A stretch of DNA of 5,960 bases from Desulfobacteraceae bacterium (lineage in GTDB: Bacteria > Desulfobacterota > Desulfobacteria > Desulfobacterales > UBA11574). Position 1 is the first letter of the stretch. Each line of letters opens with the position of its first letter. A model generated the notes under the pieces. The model was not told where the DNA came from and made no database searches. It saw only the letters and a list, made by a program, of their open reading frames with translations. Location of the stretch: positions 1 through 5,960 of the forward strand of contig JAOUGB010000169.1 in assembly GCA_029857875.1 (NCBI GenBank), given 5' to 3'. This document shows positions 1 through 5,150 of this stretch, in pieces. Position numbers and translations under genes: made by a program.

Positions 1-584
1 ATGACGATCCGGCTCATTTCAAAATTCCACCGGTGGCCGGGATAAATCTCTTCTTCTTTTTCACCGTGCCCTGAAATCGACACCAGCCGGGCGCCGATGG
101 AAGCCGAATAATCCACGATGCCGAACACCAGGGCGATCAACCGGTCACTGGCTTTGGCGATCTGAGAGACCTGTTCCAGACCTTCGGCACTTTCGATGAT
201 GGCCTCGATATTGATACGGCTCGAGAATCCCTTTGCCGCTTCAATCCCGTCAAGCATTCGGCAGACAAAATGGATGTCTCCGGGATGGTTCACCTTGGGA
301 ATCACCAAGGCCTCGATGCTCGGACCGGCGGCTTCTGCCACCTCCAGAAGATCCCGGTAACCGAAAGGGGTGTCCAGTCCGTTGATTCGAACGGTTACGG
401 TAGTGCCCTGCCAGTCCAGAGCATGGATGGATTGAATGATCCGGGCGCGGGCCGATTCCTTGGCCTCCACGGGAACGCTGTCTTCCAGGTCGAGCATGAT
501 CACATCGACGTCTCGTTGAGACGCCTTGACATGCATCTTTTCAATGTGGCCGGGAACGGAAAGTGTCGATCGCCTGGGTTTCAT
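1..584 (-). CDS. HpcH/HpaI aldolase / citrate lyase beta-like CoA-ester lyase, malyl-CoA-lyase type (5' part; runs off the left edge)
   Basis: The minus strand encodes 194 residues from an ATG at 584-582 with no stop before the window edge. The CitE/Mcl-family landmarks appear in order: an N-terminal RRSTLSVPG, the strand IMLDLEDSV (30-37), VRINGLDTPF (65-74, R66 likely binding CoA-ester or carboxylate), a VIPKV segment (94-98), IEAIIESAEGL (126-136, E131 a likely Mg2+ ligand) and VFGIVDYSASIGA (153-165, D158 the second likely metal ligand). The RINGLDTPF, IIES and D-[YF]-[SA]-AS-[IM]-G segments resemble malyl-CoA / beta-methylmalyl-CoA lyases more than the citrate lyase subunit, and no citrate lyase alpha or gamma gene is visible. 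Such enzymes cleave malyl-CoA to acetyl-CoA and glyoxylate, or the reverse, in the cytoplasm. AGGAGA (597-592) sits 7 nt before the start. It begins only 30 nt after serA, so the two are probably cotranscribed. The family is secure; the exact substrate is inferred, and the C-terminal lid domain lies outside the window. Confidence 0.88.
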   Translation of the reverse strand, partial: MKPRRSTLSVPGHIEKMHVKASQRDVDVIMLDLEDSVPVEAKESARARIIQSIHALDWQGTTVTVRINGLDTPFGYRDLLEVAEAAGPSIEALVIPKVNHPGDIHFVCRMLDGIEAAKGFSSRINIEAIIESAEGLEQVSQIAKASDRLIALVFGIVDYSASIGARLVSISGHGEKEEEIYPGHRWNFEMSRIV

Positions 585-591
585 GATGTTA

Positions 592-597
592 TCTCCT
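592..597 (-). promoter_or_regulatory. Shine-Dalgarno for the CitE/Mcl-like gene
   Basis: AGGAGA on the minus strand, 7 nt upstream of the ATG at 584. It supports this start for a gene that is otherwise incomplete in the window. Confidence 0.7.
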
Positions 598-614
598 GTG
601 GCCCCTGACCCTTG

Positions 615-2201
615 CTATGTTTCAAATTCGAGTCGGGTCACCGATATAATCAGCGGCAATTCAAGCAACTGATCAACAACGGCATCGGAAATGCGCACAT
701 TGGTTTTGAGGTAAATGATGTTCATCTTACCGGTTTCTTCCCGGCCAAGATGCATCTGGTCGATACTGATTTTTTTACTCCCCAGAAGGGATGAGAAACT
801 TCCGATGGCTCCCGGCTTGTCAAGGGTGTATATCAGCGCCAGATGACCTTCCGGGATAAGTTCGAGCCGAAAATTGTTAATCTTTACGATGCGCATTTTA
901 TCCTTTCCGAACAGGGTTCCGGAAACGGTGTTCGTCACTTTCGGTGTCGAAACGCGGACGGTAATCAGGTTGATATATTCTTCGGACGTGTCACTGACGA
1001 TCTCTTTGATTTTTATCCCTCTGTCCTTTGCCAGGACCTGGGCGTTGACAAAATTGACATCATCCTTCACCACGGGCGCCAGCAGGCCTCTCAACACCGC
1101 TGTTGTAACCGGTGACAGGTCGAGTTCCTTGAAATCTCCGGCATATTCAATGGACACGTTTTCAATGGGGCCCCGGATAAGCTGGGTCTGAAGGCTGCCG
1201 ATATGATCCGCCAGGGTAAGCAACGGTTTCAGTTTTTTAAGAAGATCACCGGTGACCGAGGGTACATTAACGGCGTTCATAATCGTGCCGTATTTGAGAT
1301 ATTCAATGATCTGACCGGCCACATCCACGGCCACTTTTGTCTGGGCTTCCTGGGTGGAAGCACCGAGATGGGGGGTACAAATCAGGCGTTCATGTTCAAT
1401 CAGGGGGCATATGCCGGGAGGTTCTTTTTCAAAGACATCCAGTGCAGCGCCGGCAACTTTCCCTGACTTCAGGGCAGCATGAAGGGCATCTTCGTCGACA
1501 ATTCCCCCCCGGGCGCAGTTGATGATCATGACCCCGTCTTTCATCTGCTCGAAGGCGTCCTTGTTCAGCAGCCCAATGGTTTCTTTGAACTTGGGGACAT
1601 GCACCGTAATGTAATCGGACCTGCGGTACAATTCTTCCAGGGAAACACTTTCAAAGCCGGCTTTTCCGATCTGCTCGGGCGTAACATAAGGATCGTAAAC
1701 AATTACCTTCATCTTCAGGCCACGGGCAAGATCGGCGACAATGGATCCGATTTTGCCATATCCGATAACGCCGAGGACTTTATTGTATATTTCTCTTCCC
1801 TGCAGTTTTTTCTTGTCCCAGCGTCCGGCCTTTAACGATGCGGTTCCTTCGGGCACATTGCGCGAAAGCGCCATCATCATGCCGATGGCGTGCTCGGCGG
1901 TTGTAATCACGTTGCCGCCCGGCGTATTCATCACAATGATCCCCCGCTTGGTCGCTGCCGGAATATCCACGTTGTCAAGACCGATTCCCGCACGGCCCAC
2001 AACCTTAAGGCGCGTTGCGGCATCCAAAAGATCTTCGGTTACTTTTGTGGCACTCCGGATAACAAGGCCGTCATATTCTTGGATAATGCTTTTTAGCGCC
2101 TCGGGAGCCAGTCCGGTCTTCACATCCACTTCAATCCCTTCTTCTTCCTGAAACATCCGGATACCGGCTTCTCCCAGATTGTCGCTGACCAGCACTTTCA
2201 T
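615..2201 (-). CDS. serA: D-3-phosphoglycerate dehydrogenase (type I, with ASB and ACT domains)
   Basis: This 528-aa cytoplasmic enzyme oxidises 3-phosphoglycerate to 3-phosphohydroxypyruvate with NAD+, the first committed step of serine synthesis. The N-terminal substrate-binding part includes GRAGIGLDNVD (69-79) and NTPGGN (92-97). The Rossmann segment has GVIGYGKIG with the GxGxxG loop at 147-152 and D170 ending the following strand as the likely adenosine-ribose ligand. The catalytic set is R231 in NCARGG, E260 in DVFEKEPP and H278 in TPHLGAST. An allosteric substrate-binding (ASB) domain spans about 316-450, and a C-terminal ACT domain from about 453 contains LDKPGAIG. This length and order are standard for long bacterial PGDH, and the ACT domain suggests feedback by serine. 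The ATG at 2201 is preceded by GAGGAG (2215-2210) with 8-nt spacing. It lies 105 nt after the PurD-like gene and 30 nt before the CitE/Mcl-like gene. A related hydroxyacid dehydrogenase role is possible, but ASB plus ACT strongly favour PGDH. Confidence 0.96.
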   Translation of the reverse strand: MKVLVSDNLGEAGIRMFQEEEGIEVDVKTGLAPEALKSIIQEYDGLVIRSATKVTEDLLDAATRLKVVGRAGIGLDNVDIPAATKRGIIVMNTPGGNVITTAEHAIGMMMALSRNVPEGTASLKAGRWDKKKLQGREIYNKVLGVIGYGKIGSIVADLARGLKMKVIVYDPYVTPEQIGKAGFESVSLEELYRRSDYITVHVPKFKETIGLLNKDAFEQMKDGVMIINCARGGIVDEDALHAALKSGKVAGAALDVFEKEPPGICPLIEHERLICTPHLGASTQEAQTKVAVDVAGQIIEYLKYGTIMNAVNVPSVTGDLLKKLKPLLTLADHIGSLQTQLIRGPIENVSIEYAGDFKELDLSPVTTAVLRGLLAPVVKDDVNFVNAQVLAKDRGIKIKEIVSDTSEEYINLITVRVSTPKVTNTVSGTLFGKDKMRIVKINNFRLELIPEGHLALIYTLDKPGAIGSFSSLLGSKKISIDQMHLGREETGKMNIIYLKTNVRISDAVVDQLLELPLIISVTRLEFET

Positions 2202-2209
2202 GATATTTT

Positions 2210-2215
2210 CTCCTC
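2210..2215 (-). promoter_or_regulatory. Shine-Dalgarno for serA
   Basis: GAGGAG on the minus strand, 8 nt from the ATG at 2201. It fixes the start at the residue expected for SerA (MKVLVSD...). Confidence 0.75.
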
Positions 2216-2251
2216 ATTTGGGTTGATGTTCAAATATGAGCCATTAGTCCA

Positions 2252-2280
2252 TGTTCACGGGGGGTGCTCCCCCGTGAACA
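2252..2280 (-). repeat. Perfect 12-bp GC-rich hairpin between the PurD-like gene and serA
   Basis: TGTTCACGGGGG at 2252-2263 is perfectly complementary to 2269-2280, with a 5-nt loop (2264-2268). It lies in the 105-nt gap between the stop of the PurD-like gene (2307) and the serA start (2201). No run of U follows in either direction, so it is not a canonical intrinsic terminator. It could act as an attenuator, an mRNA-stabilising 3' structure or a processing site that sets the relative levels of the two cistrons. A partial second copy of one arm (ATGTTCA at 2226-2232, also at 2251-2257) could allow an alternative pairing. Confidence 0.75.
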
Positions 2281-2306
2281 CATACAGCCATTCAGGGCCT
2301 TTAGAT

Positions 2307-3911
2307 TTACAGAGTAAGCTGCCAATCCGGGAAAAGTTCATCCCATTCTTCATAAATCCTGCCGGGGTCGCGGCGGATATCAAGGCGATTGGCTTTTTCG
2401 AAAGCTGCCTTTGCTTTGTTAAATTCAGCCTCGGCAATGTTGCCCTGCTCGAACAGTATCTCCGCCGGCTCAAAAGTTTCTTCTGCTTCACGGGGAACCA
2501 CCCTGACAAGGCCATGGTCAAAGGCCTGCAGGAGTGAGGCCCTGAGTGCTTCCGCGACTTCTCCTCTTTTCTGTCCGGGTTTGACCGTGGCATTTTTACT
2601 GAGGTAGCACACCCGGGAGCCGTCTGAAATCAGTCGCTGTGTTTTTTCATGCCAGCTCATGTTGGATGGGACAATGAGAATACCTCGTTTTCCAAGGCTC
2701 TTGAAATTGATGAGCACGGGTTCATATTTTGTATATGAATCCGGGTAACCTCTCTGTCCGTGCGGCCCACCGGGTCCGGTAACCAGCGCGAGGCAGATAG
2801 AGATTTGATCCTTGCGCACATCCGGCTCGATGGCATCGAGTTTGCCATCGATGGCGGCAACGATCAGTTGGCCAAGATTTTTAAGCCGGCGTGCCACAAC
2901 CTGCATCTCGGGCTCACCTGCCCGGATATTCATTTCGTAGACCAGTATATCCACCGGTTTTCCGGTCTCGGGATCGATGGATACGCGACAGCCTGGGTAG
3001 AGAATACACGGCCGGAGAATACCGCCCTTCTTCATCTCCTCCACAAAGGGCTGGATGACTTTGTCACCGACCAAATCTATGAGTTCGGGTGTCTCGGCAG
3101 GGTGCATGCCGATGGCGCCCATTCCCCCTGTCACTGGGTTGGTCTGGCTCGGGGGCCCTTCAAATCGAAGGGGATAATCCATGGCCGTGGGAAGAATGCA
3201 AAAATTGCCCTTTTTGTCGATCAAGGCGGTAAAGCTGATCTCGATTTCGGATTTCCAGGCCTCGATCAACAACGGCCATTTATTGTCCCCGTGCCGTGTC
3301 TTGTAGTTTTCGCTGTAGTCCTTCAGCAGTATATTTCGCACATCGAGGATGTCTTCAATTCGGAAAACAGGTCGGGAACCTTTGCCGCCGGCGCTGTAGG
3401 GATATTTGAAAACCGCGCCACCATGGTTGCGTATGAAGTTTGTAACAATGCCCTTGATTTCCTGAAGGTTTTTCGCATCGGACACCTCGAACGGTGCAAC
3501 AGGCACACCGGCTCTTTTCATCCAGATCTTTGCCTTTACTTTATCCCCCTCGATGAAAGCCGCTTCTTTTGTCAGGCCGATGACCTGGTCACCATACCCG
3601 GCATCGATGAGTTCATCTACGATGCCGTCATAAATGAGATCTTCAGGCATAATGACAACACAGTCAATTTCCTTTTTCTCAAACGCCGTTATAATGGCAG
3701 ACTTGTAATCTTCAAGTGACTTTCCCGGAACGGGGAATATTTTCAAGGCCCAATTTTTTCCCCCCCTTACGGCATCCATTACCGGACCCATACCCGTCAT
3801 GCCTTTGATTATGGCACCAATAAACTGGTCTTGTTCAACTGTCGATACAGTATACGCACACATACAGGTTCTACCATCTGGCCCAACAAAGCCGATCGTC
3901 TTTTTTGCCAT
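2307..3911 (-). CDS. PurD-like ATP-grasp ligase (phosphoribosylamine-glycine ligase homologue, long divergent form)
   Basis: This 534-aa protein starts at the ATG at 3911. AGGAAGGA (3924-3917) lies 5 nt upstream; an in-frame GTG at 3935 would swallow that Shine-Dalgarno and is rejected. Residues 83-140 align with the end of the PurD N domain (IDCVVIMPE, then EGDKVKAKIWMKRAGVPVAP). The ATP-grasp part has AGGKGSR (174-180), PTAMDYPLRFEGP (241-253), TNPVTGGMGAIG (257-268) and EMNIRAGEPEMQVV (326-339), the last matching PurD's N-x-R-x-G-[DE]-PE-x-Q metal/ATP motif. GYPDSYTKYEPV (388-399) marks the PurD C domain. Odd points are the first 80 residues, which lack the usual GGREHA loop of PurD, and a roughly 55-residue charged helical tail (478-534). 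Canonical PurD is about 420-430 aa, so this is about 100 aa longer. Genuine GAR synthetase would join phosphoribosylamine and glycine in purine synthesis, but a paralogue with another amine or acid substrate is equally possible. Placement before serA and a glyoxylate-forming lyase type hints at a glycine/serine link. Confidence 0.8.
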   Translation of the reverse strand: MAKKTIGFVGPDGRTCMCAYTVSTVEQDQFIGAIIKGMTGMGPVMDAVRGGKNWALKIFPVPGKSLEDYKSAIITAFEKKEIDCVVIMPEDLIYDGIVDELIDAGYGDQVIGLTKEAAFIEGDKVKAKIWMKRAGVPVAPFEVSDAKNLQEIKGIVTNFIRNHGGAVFKYPYSAGGKGSRPVFRIEDILDVRNILLKDYSENYKTRHGDNKWPLLIEAWKSEIEISFTALIDKKGNFCILPTAMDYPLRFEGPPSQTNPVTGGMGAIGMHPAETPELIDLVGDKVIQPFVEEMKKGGILRPCILYPGCRVSIDPETGKPVDILVYEMNIRAGEPEMQVVARRLKNLGQLIVAAIDGKLDAIEPDVRKDQISICLALVTGPGGPHGQRGYPDSYTKYEPVLINFKSLGKRGILIVPSNMSWHEKTQRLISDGSRVCYLSKNATVKPGQKRGEVAEALRASLLQAFDHGLVRVVPREAEETFEPAEILFEQGNIAEAEFNKAKAAFEKANRLDIRRDPGRIYEEWDELFPDWQLTL

Positions 3912-3916
3912 AATAT

Positions 3917-3924
3917 TCCTTCCT
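3917..3924 (-). promoter_or_regulatory. Shine-Dalgarno deciding the start of the PurD-like gene
   Basis: AGGAAGGA on the minus strand, 5 nt before the ATG at 3911 and preceded by an A8 run. It makes the downstream ATG (MAKKTIG) the better start than the in-frame GTG at 3935, which has no such site. Confidence 0.7.
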
Positions 3925-3948
3925 TTTTTTTGCACAAGTTTAGGTATA

Positions 3949-3977
3949 CATATTCACAAGCTTAATGCTTTTGTCAA
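3949..3977 (-). promoter_or_regulatory. Candidate sigma70-type promoter for the PurD-like/serA/lyase unit
   Basis: A perfect TTGACA (-35, 3977-3972 on the minus strand) is followed after 17 nt by AATATG (3954-3949), a weak -10 with only 3 of 6 consensus bases. The site is 38 nt upstream of the PurD-like start, in AT-rich DNA. The -35 is convincing; the -10 is not, so a different -10 or a different sigma factor remains possible. Confidence 0.4.
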
Positions 3978-4013
3978 TACTTGATATGGCATGATGTCTC
4001 GTATTTATTGACA
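3972..4013. repeat. 8-bp inverted repeat TGTCAATA / TATTGACA over the leftward -35
   Basis: TGTCAATA at 3972-3979 and its exact complement TATTGACA at 4006-4013 are separated by 26 nt. The left arm contains the -35 of the candidate leftward promoter. Such a dyad could be an operator for a dimeric regulator bound over two helical turns, or two facing -35 hexamers by chance in AT-rich DNA. Confidence 0.4.
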
Positions 4014-4043
4014 TTATTGTTAACTCGGATTTCGTATTGATCA

Positions 4044-4064
4044 TTGCTGAAAATAAAGGGTGCG
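4044..4064 (+). repeat. 21-bp dispersed direct repeat, copy 1
   Basis: It starts TTGCTGAAAATAAAGGGTGC and is identical over 21 nt to 5201-5221 in the same orientation. Similarity extends weakly outward: TATTG a few bases before both copies, and GAG 6-8 nt after both. The function is unknown; it may be a dispersed intergenic repeat or the end of a small element. Confidence 0.75.
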
Positions 4065-4161
4065 GAATTTGAGATATTAACTTTATGTTGAATTTCCGGA
4101 TAAAATAAAATATTTGAGGATAAATGGAAAAAACCAAGAGGTTTTAGACTCCGGTTAATAC

Positions 4162-4223
4162 GTTTCAACCCAGTTGAATCAAGCTTTCAGCATGTCCGAT
4201 AAACGGAATTCAACGGGTTAAAC
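4162..4223 (+). other. Predicted 16-bp bulged hairpin upstream of the TPR gene
   Basis: GTTTcAACCCaGTTGAAT (4162-4179) pairs with ATTCAACGGGTTAAAC (4208-4223): 16 base pairs interrupted only by two single-nucleotide bulges, C4166 and A4172. The 28-nt loop contains a second small stem, TCCG (4195-4198) with CGGA (4204-4207) around ATAAA, stacked directly against the main stem. This is the best-formed RNA-like structure in the window. It could be a structured 5' leader, a small RNA, or a DNA inverted repeat. No known riboswitch family was recognised. Confidence 0.5.
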
Positions 4224-4245
4224 TGTTGCTATCGCAAATTGAACC

Positions 4246-4280
4246 CCGATGGAATAAGAACTTCAAAAACATTCCATTGG
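4246..4280 (+). other. Predicted 10-bp hairpin upstream of the TPR gene
   Basis: CCGATGGAAT (4246-4255) pairs with ATTCCATTGG (4271-4280). This gives ten pairs, one of them a G-U wobble (G4248/T4278), which is more consistent with RNA than DNA symmetry. The loop is 15 nt. It lies 22 nt downstream of the larger hairpin and about 80 nt before the TPR start. No U-tract follows, so it is not a terminator. Confidence 0.45.
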
Positions 4281-4348
4281 GCAGGCAGGGCAGGCCCCGG
4301 TTAAATAAAGAACGAAGGATTTAACTGGGCAAGCCCTGAACGAACCAT

Positions 4349-4353
4349 GGAGG
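4349..4353 (+). promoter_or_regulatory. Shine-Dalgarno deciding the start of the TPR gene
   Basis: GGAGG lies 8 nt before the ATG at 4362. An in-frame ATG at 4347 overlaps this site and has no ribosome binding site of its own, so 4362 is preferred. Confidence 0.7.
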
Positions 4354-4361
4354 TAATCTGT

Positions 4362-4658
4362 ATGCTGCCATTCGAAGAGGCCGTCGCGAAGTTAAAACTT
4401 GTGTTAAAACAAGATCCTGAAAATCCGGACTTGTGGTGCAGTTTGGGGGTGGCCCTGATCGAGTTAAAAAAGTACGATGAAGCCGTCGAAAAATTTGAGA
4501 AAGCCGCGGAACTCAGTCCTCAGCTTCCATCAGCGTGGTATGGCTGGGGCATTGCACTAAAGGCCTTGGGACAAGAGAAGGCAGCCGCCGAGAAAATCAA
4601 AACCGCCATAAAAATGGACCAAGACAGCGGCAAAGATTTATCCGAACCCGAAGAATAG
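4362..4658 (+). CDS. Small tetratricopeptide-repeat (TPR) protein
   Basis: This 98-aa protein consists almost entirely of TPR helices. An incomplete first repeat (helix B, about residues 4-19, ending LKQDP) is followed by a full repeat at 22-55 (PDLWCSLGVALIELKKYDEAVEKFEKAAELSP) and a second full one at 56-89 (PSAWYGWGIALKALGQEKAAAEKIKTAIKMD). The canonical W/L/G/Y/A/F/A/P positions are easy to see. A short acidic tail follows (DLSEPEE). There is no signal peptide or membrane segment, so it is probably cytoplasmic and acts as a protein-binding adaptor; the partner cannot be inferred. The start at 4362 is set by GGAGG at 4349. It stands alone, with a 450-nt spacer before it and 282 nt after. 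With under three repeats it is near the minimum for a stable TPR fold and may dimerise or cap another protein. Confidence 0.85.
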   Translation: MLPFEEAVAKLKLVLKQDPENPDLWCSLGVALIELKKYDEAVEKFEKAAELSPQLPSAWYGWGIALKALGQEKAAAEKIKTAIKMDQDSGKDLSEPEE

Positions 4659-4667
4659 GTTCATTAA

Positions 4668-4758
4668 ACCCTAACGTTGCATAAACAACAAGGCTGGTGT
4701 TTAATGAAAAGATAAAATTGTTAATCTGCAGCATTCTCGACTTTTGCAACATTAGGGT
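4668..4758. repeat. 91-nt element bounded by 14-bp inverted repeats (MITE-like or long hairpin)
   Basis: ACCCTAACGTTGCA (4668-4681) and the complement of 4745-4758 (ACCCTAATGTTGCA) match at 13 of 14 positions, enclosing 63 nt. The arms sit just after the TPR stop codon. No clear target-site duplication was found at the ends, and no U-tract follows. It could be a miniature inverted-repeat element, a remnant of insertion-sequence ends, or a structured 3' end of the TPR mRNA. Confidence 0.5.
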
Positions 4759-4764
4759 AAACCC

Positions 4765-4786
4765 GGTCAACGATTTTTTATTGACC
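4765..4786. repeat. Short 6-bp inverted repeat GGTCAA / TTGACC
   Basis: The two arms are perfect, with a 10-nt loop containing T6. It begins 6 nt after the larger inverted-repeat element. The U residues are in the loop, not after the stem, so a terminator role is unlikely; it may be part of the same element or a small operator. Confidence 0.3.
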
Positions 4787-4926
4787 ATCAGGGGCCAATT
4801 GTGTATTAATTTTTTTTAATTAAACCGGATATTTCAGATTGGTATAGATTCTCGTTATCAAAAGGGCAGAATCTTCAATTCCGCTGATCTTACATTGCTG
4901 CATCTGCTGTTCAAGCTGCCCTAAAC

Positions 4927-4934
4927 AAAGGAGG
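4927..4934 (+). promoter_or_regulatory. Strong Shine-Dalgarno for the MshEN-like gene
   Basis: AAAGGAGG ends 6 nt before the ATG at 4941. It is the best ribosome binding site in the window and strong support that this 69-codon frame is translated. Confidence 0.8.
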
Positions 4935-4940
4935 CAGGAA

Positions 4941-5150
4941 ATGTCTGAAAGTATGCTTGACAAACGATTTGGTTCCGTGGCCATAGACAAGGGATTCATT
5001 ACTCTCGAAAATCTTATTGAGGCAATGAAGATTCAGATCCTCGAAAATTTGGACGGTTCCGATCACCGTCTCATCGGCCAAATCTTATGGGAAGAAGGTT
5101 ATATAAAAACCGAACAGATTAACGAGGTGCTCAAATCTATGGGTATTTAA
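4941..5150 (+). CDS. Stand-alone MshEN / T2SSE-N-like small protein, possible cyclic-di-GMP binder
   Basis: This 69-aa cytoplasmic-looking protein has no signal or membrane segment. Residues 9-32 fit the 24-residue motif described for MshEN domains (R-L-G-xx-L-xxx-G-x-I-xxxx-L-xxx-L-xx-Q): R9, F10, G11, A14, G18, I20, L25, M29 and Q32. Residues 44-67 repeat the pattern (G46, L49, G53, I55, I60, L64) but have L44 and M67 where the ligand-contacting R and Q would be. The spacer between motifs is 11 residues rather than the usual 5. MshEN domains normally form the N-terminus of type II secretion or type IV pilus ATPases (GspE, PilB, MshE) and bind cyclic-di-GMP; here no ATPase follows. It may be a free c-di-GMP sensor or an adaptor that has lost half the site. 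The fold assignment is fairly strong; ligand binding is inference. The ATG at 4941 follows an excellent ribosome binding site. Confidence 0.78.
   Translation: MSESMLDKRFGSVAIDKGFITLENLIEAMKIQILENLDGSDHRLIGQILWEEGYIKTEQINEVLKSMGI

Larger units (their letters stand above)
3912..4361. other. 450-nt divergent intergenic region
   Basis: There is no plausible gene here: the short open frames on the minus strand (3940-4168) lack ribosome binding sites and overlap repeats. The left third is AT-rich and carries the leftward promoter candidate and the dyad. The middle holds copy 1 of the 21-bp repeat (4044-4064). The right half, next to the TPR gene, holds two good hairpins (4162-4223 and 4246-4280) and a GGGCAGGC doublet (4279-4286, 4288-4295). 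I found no convincing -35/-10 pair for the rightward TPR gene. Confidence 0.7.
4659..4940 (+). other. 282-nt spacer between the TPR and MshEN-like genes
   Basis: No gene is seen. It contains the inverted-repeat element 4668-4758, then GGTCAA (4765-4770) with its complement TTGACC (4781-4786) around a T-rich loop, then an AT-only stretch with T8 at 4810-4817. A weak -10-like TATAGA occurs at 4843-4848 with only a poor -35 (TTAAAC, 4820-4825). The last bases hold the strong ribosome binding site of the next gene. Confidence 0.6.

Noticed and set aside
270..608. A 112-codon plus-strand frame
   Set aside because: It lies opposite the CitE/Mcl-like gene, which has the family motifs and a ribosome binding site on the other strand.
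2760..3719. A 319-codon open frame on the plus strand opposite the PurD-like gene
   Set aside because: It is entirely antisense to a gene with clear ATP-grasp motifs. Its translation has no recognisable family pattern and it lacks a ribosome binding site.
3940..4168. Two short overlapping minus-strand frames of about 65 codons upstream of the PurD-like gene
   Set aside because: They sit in AT-rich promoter DNA, cross the 21-bp repeat and the dyad, have no Shine-Dalgarno and no family likeness.
3912..4361. A glycine or other known riboswitch in the divergent region, considered because of the serine/glycine theme
   Set aside because: None of the conserved core sequences I know for the glycine, c-di-GMP or SAM classes is visible, and the hairpins lie upstream of the TPR gene, not of serA.
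4347..4361. Upstream ATG start for the TPR gene
   Set aside because: It overlaps the Shine-Dalgarno of the ATG at 4362 and has no ribosome binding site of its own.
4765..4817. A rho-independent terminator from the GGTCAA/TTGACC stem plus the T8 tract
   Set aside because: The stem is only 6 bp with a 10-nt loop, and the T-run starts 23 nt after it, too far for an intrinsic terminator.
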